Source: Hyphomicrobiales bacterium
Lineage (GTDB): Bacteria; Pseudomonadota; Alphaproteobacteria; Rhizobiales; Beijerinckiaceae
Reading direction: 5' to 3'
DNA length: 64,000 bases
Assembly: GCA_900470095.1 (NCBI GenBank)
Contig: UBZM01000036.1
Coordinates: forward strand, 124,001 to 188,000
The notes below the pieces were generated by a model, which was given only the letters and a program-made list of their open reading frames with translations, did no database searches and had not been told where the DNA came from. Shown here in pieces: positions 8,359 to 16,585 of this stretch (its first letter is position 1; each line of letters starts with the position of its first letter). Position numbers and translations under genes: made by a program.

Positions 8359-9090
8359 ATGAAGAAGACGATCCTGCTCGCCGCCATGCTGGTCCTGTCT
8401 GGCCCCGTAATGGCCCAGACCGCGAGCACGGTGGCTCCCGCCGAGGGAATCGTCATCCGGACCGAGGGCGAGGTCAGGGTCAGGCCCGATATCGCGATCC
8501 TGCAGGCCGGCATCGTCAGCGAGGGCAAGACCGCAGCCGAGGCTCTCGCCCAGAACACGCCGGCGCTGGCCAGGCTGGTCGAGGCCGTTAAGGCGGCGGG
8601 CGTCGCCCCCGGCGATCTGATGACCTCGCAGGTCTCGCTGATGCCGCGCATGACGCAGCCCTCCATGTCTCCAGGTCCGAAGCCGCCGCGCGCCGCCACG
8701 ATCGACGGCTACGAGGCCCGCACCGGCCTGACCGTCACCGTGCGCGACCTCGCCAAGGCCGGCCCGCTGATCGACGCGCTGGCCAAGGCCGGCGCGAATG
8801 AGATGTCCGGCATAAGCTTCGGGCTGGCGGACGAGAGCAAGGCCAAGGATGCAGCGCGCCTGAAGGCGGCGGAGGCGGCGCGTTCGCGGGCCGAACTCCA
8901 TGCCACGGCGCTCGGCGTCAAGGTCGGTGAGTTGGTCTCGATCGTCGAGGCGGAAGCCGAGGTACCGGGCCGCGCTGCGGGCGATGTGCGTGCCTTCCGC
9001 ATGGCGGCGGGCGCGGCGCCGATTTCGGTCGAGCCCGGCGAGATCACCGTGACGAGTTCGCTGCGCACGGTTTGGCGCATCGCACCCTGA
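8359..9090 (+). CDS. SIMPL (DUF541) domain secreted protein
   Basis: A 243-residue exported protein. A signal peptide (KKTILLAAMLVLSGPVMAQ) is followed by a SIMPL/DUF541 domain, recognised by IVIRTEGEVRVRPDIAILQAGIVSEGKTAAEAL and the later GISFGLADESKAKDAARLKAAEAAR. SIMPL proteins are periplasmic or outer-membrane associated (for example YggE, linked to oxidative stress); the biochemical role is unknown. It lies between trpB and trpA with gaps of 33 and 40 bases on the same strand, so it is probably co-transcribed. It has no obvious link to tryptophan synthesis. Confidence 0.88.
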   Translation: MKKTILLAAMLVLSGPVMAQTASTVAPAEGIVIRTEGEVRVRPDIAILQAGIVSEGKTAAEALAQNTPALARLVEAVKAAGVAPGDLMTSQVSLMPRMTQPSMSPGPKPPRAATIDGYEARTGLTVTVRDLAKAGPLIDALAKAGANEMSGISFGLADESKAKDAARLKAAEAARSRAELHATALGVKVGELVSIVEAEAEVPGRAAGDVRAFRMAAGAAPISVEPGEITVTSSLRTVWRIAP

Positions 9091-9130
9091 GCCCTCGCCA
9101 GCCCGCCCCCTTCATGCTAACCGCACGCTC

Positions 9131-9976
9131 ATGACAGAGACCGGCCAGACCCGCATCCAGTCCCGCTTCGCCGCTTGCGCTGCCCAAGGCCGGGCAGCGC
9201 TGGTGACTTTCGTCACCGCCGGTGATCCGGATTTCGAGACCGCAAGCGCGATCCTCAATGCCCTGCCTGAGGCAGGCGCGGATGTGATCGAGCTTGGCGT
9301 GCCCTTCACCGATCCGATGGCTGATGGCGTCCCGATCCAGCTCGCGGGCCAGCGGGCCCTGAAGGCAGGCCAGACGCTGAAAAGGACGCTCGCCATGGTC
9401 GAGGCCTTCCGCAAGGCCGGCCATGACACGCCGATCGTGCTGATGGGGTACTACAATCCGATCTGGGCCTATGGTGTCGAGCGCTTCCTGCAGGATGCGC
9501 GCCGGATCGGTGTCGATGGACTCATCGTTGTCGACCTGCCGCCGGAAGAGGATGTGGAGCTCTGCCTGCCCGCCCTTGAGGCCGGTATCAGCTTCATCCG
9601 TCTGGCCACGCCTACGACCGACGACAAGCGCCTGCCGAAGGTGCTGAGCAATACTTCGGGCTTCGTCTATTATGTCTCGATGACCGGTGTCACTGGCGGC
9701 GCGATCGCGAGCTATGACGCGGTCGGCGATGCGGTGGCCCGGATCAAGCGCCATACCGACCTGCCGGTTGCTGTCGGCTTTGGCGTGAAGACGGCGGCCG
9801 ATGCCGCAGCCATCGCGAAGGGTGCCGACGGGGTCGTCGTCGGTTCCGCGCTCGTCGAGCGGGTTCGCCTCTCGCTGGACGCGGACGGCAAGGCCACGGA
9901 CAAGACGGTTTCGGCGGTCACCTCGCTGGTTGCGGAACTGGCTGCCGGCATCCGCACGGTCTCCAAGGCGGCCTGA
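9131..9976 (+). CDS. trpA: Tryptophan synthase alpha chain
   Basis: A 281-residue TIM-barrel enzyme that cleaves indole-3-glycerol phosphate to indole and G3P, passing indole to TrpB. The catalytic residues are visible in VIELGVPFTDPMADG (E54 and D65), and the phosphate-binding loop is GFGVKTAADAA with the later ADGVVVGSALV. The length is normal. accD follows 37 bases later, as in many Rhizobiales. Confidence 0.98.
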   Translation: MTETGQTRIQSRFAACAAQGRAALVTFVTAGDPDFETASAILNALPEAGADVIELGVPFTDPMADGVPIQLAGQRALKAGQTLKRTLAMVEAFRKAGHDTPIVLMGYYNPIWAYGVERFLQDARRIGVDGLIVVDLPPEEDVELCLPALEAGISFIRLATPTTDDKRLPKVLSNTSGFVYYVSMTGVTGGAIASYDAVGDAVARIKRHTDLPVAVGFGVKTAADAAAIAKGADGVVVGSALVERVRLSLDADGKATDKTVSAVTSLVAELAAGIRTVSKAA

Positions 9977-10013
9977 GCCGGCCGCTCCAGTCACACGTTT
10001 CAAGGATGATCCG

Positions 10014-10913
10014 ATGAACTGGATTTCCGAAGTCGTTCGCCCGCGCATCAAGACCCTGTTCAAGCGCGAGAGCCCCGAGAACCTCTGGATCAAGTGCCCC
10101 GATTCCGGGCAGATGGTCTTCCATAAGGACGTCGAGGCCAATGGCTTCGTCATTCCGGGCTCCGACCATCATATGCGCGTCACCGCGCAGGACCGGCTGC
10201 GCCTGACCTTCGACGAGGGCAAATGGGTCGATGTCCCGCTGCCGGAGGTCGCTGTCGATCCGCTGAAGTTCCGTGACGAGAAGCGCTATGTCGACCGCCT
10301 CAAGGACGCGCGCGCCAAGACCGGCGCCGCCGATGCCTTCAAGGTCGGCTTCGGCCGCGTCCAGGGCCTGCCCCTGACGATTGCCGTGCAGGACTTCCAC
10401 TTCATGGGCGGCTCGCTCGGCATGGCGGCCGGCGAAGCCTTCATCAAGGGCGCCGAGACCGCGCTTGAGAAGAAGACCCCCTATGTCGTGTTCGCCGCCT
10501 CCGGTGGTGCGCGCATGCAGGAGGGCATCCTCTCGCTGATGCAGCTTCCGCGGACGACGGTCGCGATCCGGCGTCTGCGCGCGGCTGGGCTGCCCTATTT
10601 CGTGGTTCTGACCAACCCGACCACCGGCGGCGTCACGGCGTCCTACGCGATGCTGGGCGACGTCCACATCGCCGAGCCCGGCGCCCTGATCGGTTTCGCG
10701 GGTCCGCGCGTCATCGAGCAGACCATCCGCGAAAAGCTGCCCGAAGGCTTCCAGCGCGCCGAATATCTCAAGGATCACGGCATGGTCGACATGGTCGTCC
10801 ATCGCCACGATATCCCGGCGACGCTGGCGCGCCTCGGTCGCCTGCTGACCAAGCAGCTCGAGCCGGCGGCCGATTCCAAGCAGCCGGTCGGGCCGGTCCC
10901 CGAAGCGGCCTGA
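10014..10913 (+). CDS. accD: Acetyl-CoA carboxylase carboxyltransferase subunit beta
   Basis: A 299-residue beta subunit of the carboxyltransferase half of acetyl-CoA carboxylase, partner of AccA, making malonyl-CoA for fatty acids. The crotonase-fold domain is clear (GGSLGMAAGEAFIKG, ASGGARMQEG, TNPTTGGVTASYAMLGD). The N-terminal zinc ribbon, which has four Cys in E. coli, is reduced: in LWIKCPDSGQMVFHKD and VIPGSDHHM only one Cys remains. Rhizobiales AccD proteins share this loss. The start is ATG 10014 (conserved MNWISEVVRPRI). folC follows by 35 bases. Confidence 0.97.
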   Translation: MNWISEVVRPRIKTLFKRESPENLWIKCPDSGQMVFHKDVEANGFVIPGSDHHMRVTAQDRLRLTFDEGKWVDVPLPEVAVDPLKFRDEKRYVDRLKDARAKTGAADAFKVGFGRVQGLPLTIAVQDFHFMGGSLGMAAGEAFIKGAETALEKKTPYVVFAASGGARMQEGILSLMQLPRTTVAIRRLRAAGLPYFVVLTNPTTGGVTASYAMLGDVHIAEPGALIGFAGPRVIEQTIREKLPEGFQRAEYLKDHGMVDMVVHRHDIPATLARLGRLLTKQLEPAADSKQPVGPVPEAA

Positions 10914-10948
10914 CACGGATAACGGGACGGCCGGGGGCCGAACGCATC

Positions 10949-12271
10949 ATGGGGTCTTCCGACACGCTGCTGGCGCGCTTCCTGGCGCTGCATCCCAAGC
11001 TGATCGATCTCTCGCTCGGCCGCATCCTGACCTTGTTGGAGCGGCTCGGCGATCCGCATAAGCGCCTGCCGCCGGTGATCCATGTCGCCGGCACCAATGG
11101 CAAGGGCTCGACCATCGCCTTCATGCGGGCGATTCTCGAGGCGGCGGGTCTCAGCGTCCATGTCTACACCTCGCCGCATCTGGTGCGCTTCCATGAGCGC
11201 ATCCGGCTCGGTCAGCCGGGCGGCGGTCGTTTCGTCGACGAGGCCGTGCTGGTCGAGGCGCTGGAGCGCTGCGAGCGGGCCAATGCCGGCGACCAGATCA
11301 CCTTCTTCGAGATCACCACTTCGGCCGCCATGCTGCTCTTCTCCGAGCACAAGGCCGATGTTCTGCTGCTCGAGGTCGGTCTCGGCGGTCGCTTCGACAC
11401 GACGAATGTCGTCGCCCATCCCGCCTGCACGGTAGTGACGCCGGTTTCGATGGATCACGCCGAATATCTCGGCGATACCGTCACCAAGATCGCGGGCGAG
11501 AAGGCCGGCATCTTCAAGCGCGGTGCCCCCGCCGTGATCGCGCCGCAGGAACCGGAGCCGACGGCCGTGCTCGAAGCCGCGGCCGAGCGCGTGGGCGCCT
11601 CGAAAATTTTGATCGGCGCGCAGGACTTCAACATTCACGAGGCGGGCGGACGGCTGGTCTACGAGGACGGCGACGGCCTGCTCGATCTGCCGTTGCCGCG
11701 CCTCACCGGGCGTCATCAGCACGTCAATGCCGGTACGGCCATCGCGGCCTTGCGCGCAGCCGGGTATGGCGGCCTGCCGGCCCGTGCTTTCGAGCAGGGC
11801 ATGCTCAACGCGGAATGGCCGGCACGGCTGCAGAGGCTGGCGCGCGGTCAACTCGCCGAACTCGTGCCCGCTGGCGCCGAGCTCTGGCTCGATGGCGGCC
11901 ACAATCCCGATGGCGGCCGCGTTCTCGCGCAGGCGATGGCCGATCTGGAGGAGAAGAATCCAGCTCCGCTCGTCATGATCGCGGGGCTGCTCTCGACCAA
12001 GGACGCGACGGCGACGCTAGGGCATTTCAAGGGGCTCGCGCATGCGCTCTTCGCCGTGCCGATCCACAACCAGCTTGCCGCCCGCCCGGCCGAGGAGGTT
12101 GCGGCTCTCGCGCGGGGCGCCGGGTTGAATGCCGAGGTCGCGGGTTCCGTCGAGCAGGCGCTGCGCGAGATCGCGGTTAGGACGTGGCGGGCGCCGCCGC
12201 GCATCCTGATCTGCGGCTCGCTCTATCTGGCCGGCGAAGTGCTTTCGGCCAACGGTACGCCGCCGGTGTAA
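10949..12271 (+). CDS. folC: Bifunctional dihydrofolate/folylpolyglutamate synthase
   Basis: A 440-residue Mur-ligase-fold enzyme that adds glutamate to dihydropteroate and then extends folate polyglutamate tails. The FolC ATP-binding loop HVAGTNGKGSTIAFM is at about residues 45-59. TSPHLVRFHERI, EVGLGGRFDTTNV and the C-terminal LWLDGGHNPDGGR complete the family pattern. The length is normal. It is the last gene of the conserved trp-accD-folC run; an aldo/keto reductase follows 25 bases later and may be co-transcribed. Confidence 0.97.
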   Translation: MGSSDTLLARFLALHPKLIDLSLGRILTLLERLGDPHKRLPPVIHVAGTNGKGSTIAFMRAILEAAGLSVHVYTSPHLVRFHERIRLGQPGGGRFVDEAVLVEALERCERANAGDQITFFEITTSAAMLLFSEHKADVLLLEVGLGGRFDTTNVVAHPACTVVTPVSMDHAEYLGDTVTKIAGEKAGIFKRGAPAVIAPQEPEPTAVLEAAAERVGASKILIGAQDFNIHEAGGRLVYEDGDGLLDLPLPRLTGRHQHVNAGTAIAALRAAGYGGLPARAFEQGMLNAEWPARLQRLARGQLAELVPAGAELWLDGGHNPDGGRVLAQAMADLEEKNPAPLVMIAGLLSTKDATATLGHFKGLAHALFAVPIHNQLAARPAEEVAALARGAGLNAEVAGSVEQALREIAVRTWRAPPRILICGSLYLAGEVLSANGTPPV

Positions 12272-12296
12272 CACTGGCACAGATGGGGGGAGTGCG

Positions 12297-13142
12297 ATGC
12301 AGGCCCGGCAATTCGGAGCCAATGGCCCGTCGATCCCCGTCATCGGCCAGGGCACCTGGAACATCGAACTCGCCGATCGGGCCGGCGCGGTGGCGGCTTT
12401 GCGTCGCGGGCTCGACCTTGGCCTGCGCCACCTCGACACGGCAGAGATGTATGGTTCCGGCCGCTCGGAGGAGATTGCCGGAGAAGCCATCGCCGGGCGG
12501 CGAGAGGAGGTCTTCCTCGTGTCCAAGGTGCTGCCGTACAACGCCTCTCGTGCGGGTACGCGCAAGGCCTGCGAGGAATCGCTGAGGCGGCTGCGGACCG
12601 ACAGGCTCGACTGCTTCCTGCTGCATTGGCGCGGCTCATACGCGCTGGAGGAAACTTTCGCAGCCTTCGAGGATCTGAAGCGCGAGGGCAAGCTTCTGTC
12701 CTGGGGCGTCAGCAATTTCGACGTCGATGATCTCGATGAGGCGCTGGCGATTGCAGGCGAGGGCGTCATCGCCTGCAACCAGGTGCTCTATCATCTCGGC
12801 GAACGTGCCATCGAGCATATGGTCATCCCGTGGTGCGAGCGCCACGGCGTTGCGGTGACCGCCTACAGCCCATTTGGTCAGGATGATTTTCCCTTAGCCG
12901 CAAGTGCGGGCGGGGGCGTGCTCGCCGATGTCGCGATCGCGCATGGAGCAACACCGCGTCAGGTCGCGCTTGCCTTTCTGACCCGCCAATCCCAGGTCTT
13001 CGCCATCCCAAAGGCTGCCAGGGCTGAACATGTCGAGGACAATGCCGGCGCGCTGAAGCTGCGCCTGAGCGACAGCGAGATCGCGCGAATCGACGCTGCT
13101 TTTCCACGTGGGCCCAAGCCCCGCTCTCTGCCGATGTTGTAG
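12297..13142 (+). CDS. Aldo/keto reductase
   Basis: A 281-residue aldo/keto reductase of the YtbE/2,5-diketo-gluconate reductase-like type. It shows LDTAEMYG (catalytic Asp and Tyr), LVSKVLPYN (Lys), FLLHWRG (His) and the NADPH-binding AIPKAARAEHVEDNAGAL near the C-terminus. It shares little with the aldo/keto reductase at 825-1763 beyond the fold. An AGATGGGGGGAGTG stretch just upstream of the ATG gives a strong ribosome binding site. The physiological substrate is not predictable. Confidence 0.9.
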   Translation: MQARQFGANGPSIPVIGQGTWNIELADRAGAVAALRRGLDLGLRHLDTAEMYGSGRSEEIAGEAIAGRREEVFLVSKVLPYNASRAGTRKACEESLRRLRTDRLDCFLLHWRGSYALEETFAAFEDLKREGKLLSWGVSNFDVDDLDEALAIAGEGVIACNQVLYHLGERAIEHMVIPWCERHGVAVTAYSPFGQDDFPLAASAGGGVLADVAIAHGATPRQVALAFLTRQSQVFAIPKAARAEHVEDNAGALKLRLSDSEIARIDAAFPRGPKPRSLPML

Positions 13143-13295
13143 CGGCGCCTGCAGCTCAAGCCGGCCGCGCGGAAACCAAGTTGCGGCTTTCTGCTTTACA
13201 ACTGGGGGCTGAAGGGCGTTTCCTAGAGTAAAGGCGGCGGAGCATCGCATCCGACAACGCCGAATTCTTGCAACGGTTGCGTCTTCAGGAGTGGT

Positions 13296-13964
13296 GTGAT
13301 GCGTCGTGTCCTCGGCGTCCTCGCCGTAGTGTTTCTTTCGCTTGCCGGCCTGGCTTCGGCCCAGGCCGGCGTTCAGGTCCGCGTCGACCTGGCTGCCCAG
13401 CGCATGCAGGTGACGACGACTGACGGAGAGATCTACAATTGGACGATCTCATCCGGCCGCAAGGGGTTCCGCTCTCCCAACGGCGTCTATAGCCCGACGC
13501 GGCTGGAGCGGAGCTGGTACTCGCGCAAATATGGCGGGGCGATGCCCTATTCCGTGTTCTTCCGTGGTGGCTACGCCATCCATGGCACGACAGCGGTCGG
13601 TGCACTCGGCCGGCCGGCATCGCATGGCTGCATCCGGCTGCATCCTGCCCATGCCGCCAAGCTGTTTGCGCTGGTCAAGAAGCACGGTGCCGGCCAGACG
13701 CGTATTGCGCTGAATGGAGCCAGCTCGGACGGGCTGTCGCAATTTGCCAGGGCAGGCGGTGCCAAGAGCAAGCTCGCGAAGACGCCTCACAAGAGCAAGG
13801 TCGCCATTGCGCAGTCGAAATCCAAGCAGCGTGCGGCCGCGATCGCGCATCAGCGTGGCGTGCCGAACTGGGATGCGGCGCGTGATCAGCTCTTCATGCG
13901 GCCGACCCTGCCGCCCAACGCTTACGGCTACCAGCCCTACCGGGCCGGGCCGACCTGGAGATAA
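13296..13964 (+). CDS. L,D-transpeptidase (YkuD family), secreted
   Basis: A 222-residue exported enzyme. A signal peptide covers about residues 1-22. The YkuD domain follows, with the catalytic motif IHGTTAVGALGRPASHGCIRL (H95, SHGC at 108-111, nucleophile C111). Such enzymes form 3-3 peptidoglycan cross-links or attach proteins to peptidoglycan. After the domain comes a Lys/Ala/Ser-rich linker (about 155-180) and a Tyr/Pro-rich tail, typical of short alphaproteobacterial members. It has its own upstream region and converges on the aldose epimerase gene. Confidence 0.92.
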   Translation: MMRRVLGVLAVVFLSLAGLASAQAGVQVRVDLAAQRMQVTTTDGEIYNWTISSGRKGFRSPNGVYSPTRLERSWYSRKYGGAMPYSVFFRGGYAIHGTTAVGALGRPASHGCIRLHPAHAAKLFALVKKHGAGQTRIALNGASSDGLSQFARAGGAKSKLAKTPHKSKVAIAQSKSKQRAAAIAHQRGVPNWDAARDQLFMRPTLPPNAYGYQPYRAGPTWR

Positions 13965-13968
13965 GGGC

Positions 13969-14856
13969 TCAGATCGCCTCCACGGCGATCCGCATCCAGC
14001 CGCTGAGCGTCTCGCCCGGCTGAAGCCGCGTGAGCGGCGAGGCGGCACGCGCTGCAACCTCGCTTGGTGCACCGATGGCATGGCTTTGCGGCTCGACGCA
14101 GAGGAAGTCGGCGCCAGGAGGGGCCCAGACGACAGGGCAGCGCAGCGTTTCGCTTGCGGTGACGGTGACGGCGACGCCGCGCGAAGGCGTTTCCATGCGC
14201 GCCGTGCCATCCCAGCCGAGGAAGCTCCAGGCCGTTTCTGCCTGAGTTGCGAAGAGCGGGTTAGCGGCATAGGGGCCGCCATCTGCGAGCGCTTGCGAGC
14301 CGGTTGCGCGGAAGCCGTTGCCGAGGATCAATGCGCCGTCGGAGCGCATCTTGAGGCGCGTATCCGCCGCAGCGGGAAACCAGGGATGCAGCCCGAAGCC
14401 AAAGGGTAGGGCCATATCCGCCTCGTTGATGATCGCAAGGGCTATGGTCATACCGGAAACGTCGAGGCTGATCTCCTGCCGCGCGCGGTAGCGATAGGGG
14501 TCTTCACCGGCGCTGCGTCGATGTTCCAGAACGGTATGGCCGTGGTCATACCCCAGAATCTCCCAGGCCGACTGCCACCCGAAGCCATGAATGCTGCCTG
14601 TGCCCGCAGGATCGTTGGCGGGCACCCGAAAGGGCTGCTCGCCATCGTCGATGACGCAATCGAAGGCGCGGTTGGCAAAGGGCAGCATGGCCCAGCTGCC
14701 GAAGCGATTGGGGGCCGCGATCGAGGGAACCGCCCCCGCCGGCGCCCGTAGGAGCGGATGCACCCGCTCAGGCGCGCGCCATTCGAGCGCGGTCACCATC
14801 GCACCGATCTCGGGCGCGATCGCGGCGGAGAGAGGTCCGGACTGCAGGGCAAGCAT
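13969..14856 (-). CDS. Aldose 1-epimerase (galactose mutarotase family)
   Basis: A 295-residue beta-sandwich mutarotase-family protein interconverting alpha and beta anomers of hexoses. Likely active-site elements are IHGFGW and GLHPWF (histidines) and CVEPQSH (Glu general base). The length suits the family. It ends 5 bases from the convergent L,D-transpeptidase gene and starts 10 bases after the IclR-type regulator gene on the same strand, so the two are probably one transcript. A sugar-acid kinase and a ribokinase lie 4 kb downstream, so a sugar link is possible but unproven. Confidence 0.88.
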   Translation of the reverse strand: MLALQSGPLSAAIAPEIGAMVTALEWRAPERVHPLLRAPAGAVPSIAAPNRFGSWAMLPFANRAFDCVIDDGEQPFRVPANDPAGTGSIHGFGWQSAWEILGYDHGHTVLEHRRSAGEDPYRYRARQEISLDVSGMTIALAIINEADMALPFGFGLHPWFPAAADTRLKMRSDGALILGNGFRATGSQALADGGPYAANPLFATQAETAWSFLGWDGTARMETPSRGVAVTVTASETLRCPVVWAPPGADFLCVEPQSHAIGAPSEVAARAASPLTRLQPGETLSGWMRIAVEAI

Positions 14857-14866
14857 CGTGATGTCC

Positions 14867-15634
14867 TTACTTGATCAGCGGGCGCAGCATCGCCTGCATC
14901 GAGCGCATGCGCGGCAGGAACTGCGCCACCATCTCCTCGGCCGAGGTTCGCTGCACCTGCCCGGAGATATTGAAGGCGGCAACAGTCTCGCCACGCGCGT
15001 TGGCGAGCGGGAGTGCCATCGAGATCAGGCCAAGTTCCAGTTCCTGATCGACCACGCTGTAACCCTGTTCGCGCGCCGCCGCCAAGGCGGCCATGATCCG
15101 TTCCGGCTCCGTTACGGTATGAGGCGTCAGCGCTCGCGGGTGGCCGGCCAGAATCCGTTCGCGGGCCTCGTCGGGTGGCAGCGCTGCGAGCAGGACGCGC
15201 CCCATCGAGGTGCAGAAGGCGGGCAGGCGCGAGCCGACGGAAAGGCCGACGGACATGATCCGCCTCTGCGCCGAACGCGCGATATAGACGATCTCGTGCC
15301 CGTCGAGCAGCGAGGCCGAGGAGGATTCATGGGTTTCCTCGGACAACCGTTCCAGGAAGGGCTGGACGAGCTGGGGCAGGGCGCTGGAGGCCAGCCAGGC
15401 ATGGCCGAGCCTGAGCACGCGCGGCGTCAGCCGGAAGAACTTGCCGTCGAATTCGGCGTAGCCGATCCTTGTGAGCGTCAAAAGGCAGCGCCGGGCCGCC
15501 GCGCGGGACAATTCGGTGGCGCGCGCAACGTCCGCGATGGTGAGTTTCTCATGCGCCGCGTCGAAGCATTCGATCACGGCCAGCCCCTTTTCCAGGGCGG
15601 CCATATGGTCGCGATCCGACGTTGCCGTGTCCAA
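14867..15634 (-). CDS. pcaR: IclR-family regulator, PcaR-like
   Basis: A regulator of about 255 residues with an N-terminal winged helix (LEKGLAVIECFD, then TIADVARATELSRAAARRCLLTL) and an IclR effector domain. The effector domain segment RIMSVGLSVGSRLPAFCTSMGRVLLAALP is characteristic of the PcaR/PobR branch that senses beta-ketoadipate pathway metabolites. It is divergent from pcaI, which supports control of the pca operon. The start is uncertain: TTG 15634 has GGGGG 7 bases upstream and is preferred; ATG 15676 would run through the intergenic operator region, and ATG 15604 is shorter. Function is inferred. Confidence 0.88.
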   Translation of the reverse strand: MDTATSDRDHMAALEKGLAVIECFDAAHEKLTIADVARATELSRAAARRCLLTLTRIGYAEFDGKFFRLTPRVLRLGHAWLASSALPQLVQPFLERLSEETHESSSASLLDGHEIVYIARSAQRRIMSVGLSVGSRLPAFCTSMGRVLLAALPPDEARERILAGHPRALTPHTVTEPERIMAALAAAREQGYSVVDQELELGLISMALPLANARGETVAAFNISGQVQRTSAEEMVAQFLPRMRSMQAMLRPLIK

Positions 15635-15663
15635 TCTTGACCCCCGTTGACGCAATCGGTAAT

Positions 15664-15698
15664 GTTCGAAAATCAAAACGATGTGCGATTAACGCACA
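15664..15698. promoter_or_regulatory. Candidate PcaR-type operator between regulator and pcaI
   Basis: The divergent intergenic region contains GTTCGAAAATC and then a dyad TGTGCG-ATTAA-CGCACA (15682-15698, 6-bp perfect arms). GTTCGA and TCGCAC-like elements are typical of PcaR/PobR-type IclR sites. The site ends 18 bases before the pcaI start codon, compatible with promoter control. This is sequence symmetry plus family knowledge; binding is inferred. Confidence 0.5.
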
Positions 15699-15716
15699 AA
15701 ACGAGGAGATGTCAAG

Positions 15717-16574
15717 GTGGCTGAGTTCGTCTCCCTCGCCGAGGGAATCGAGTCGGTGGTGCGTGACGGCTGCTCCGTCGCGATGGAGGGCTTCACTCAC
15801 CTCATCCCGCATGCTGCCGGGCATGAGGCGATCCGCCAGGGCCGCAAGCGACTGACGCTGATCCGCATGACGCCGGACCTGATCTACGATCAGATGATCG
15901 GGATGGGCTGCGCCGAAAAGCTGGTCTTCTCCTGGGGCGGCAACCCTGGCGTGGGCTCGCTGCACCGCCTGCGCGATGCGGTCGAGAATGGCTGGCCGCA
16001 TAGGCTCGAGCTTGAAGAGCACAGCCACGCTGCCATGGCCAATGCCTATGAGGCTGGCGCCGCCAACCTGCCCTTCGCGGTGTTTCGCGGCTACAAGGGT
16101 GTCGACCTGCCGAAGGTCAATCCCCGGATCAAATCCGTTACCTGCCCTTATACCGGCGAAGTCCTGGCGACGGTTCCCGCCATCCGACCCGACGCCGCCG
16201 TCATCCATGCGCAGAAGGCGGATCGCGAGGGCAATGTCCTGCTCGAAGGCATCGTTGGCGTGCAGAAGGAGGCCGTACTGGCGGCCAAGCGTTCGCTGGT
16301 CACCGTCGAGGAGATCGTCGAGGACTTTGGCCCACGCAATGCCAATGCCGTCATCCTGCCGTCCTGGGCAGTGACCGCCATCGCCAGGGTGCCGGGCGGA
16401 GCCTATCCATCCTACGCCCACGGTTATTACAAGCGCGCCAATGACTTCTACATTGCCTGGGACAAGATCGCCCGGGAGCGCGACACATTCATGGCCTGGA
16501 TGAAGGCAAATATCCTGGAGCAGGGGCCGGAGGTGTTTGCACACCATGCCGGCCTTGCTCGGCAGGCCGCGTGA
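15717..16574 (+). CDS. pcaI: 3-oxoadipate CoA-transferase subunit A
   Basis: A 285-residue alpha subunit of a class I CoA-transferase that moves CoA from succinyl-CoA to beta-ketoadipate. It has the family pattern SVAMEGFTHLIPHAAGHEAIRQG, FSWGGNPGVGSLHRLRDA and VHAQKADREGNVLLEG. It starts at GTG 15717 with GAGGAG about 10 bases upstream. The protocatechuate dioxygenase genes downstream make the pca assignment more likely than glutaconate CoA-transferase, a related family. Confidence 0.88.
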   Translation: MAEFVSLAEGIESVVRDGCSVAMEGFTHLIPHAAGHEAIRQGRKRLTLIRMTPDLIYDQMIGMGCAEKLVFSWGGNPGVGSLHRLRDAVENGWPHRLELEEHSHAAMANAYEAGAANLPFAVFRGYKGVDLPKVNPRIKSVTCPYTGEVLATVPAIRPDAAVIHAQKADREGNVLLEGIVGVQKEAVLAAKRSLVTVEEIVEDFGPRNANAVILPSWAVTAIARVPGGAYPSYAHGYYKRANDFYIAWDKIARERDTFMAWMKANILEQGPEVFAHHAGLARQAA

Positions 16575-16585
16575 GGATCAGCGCC

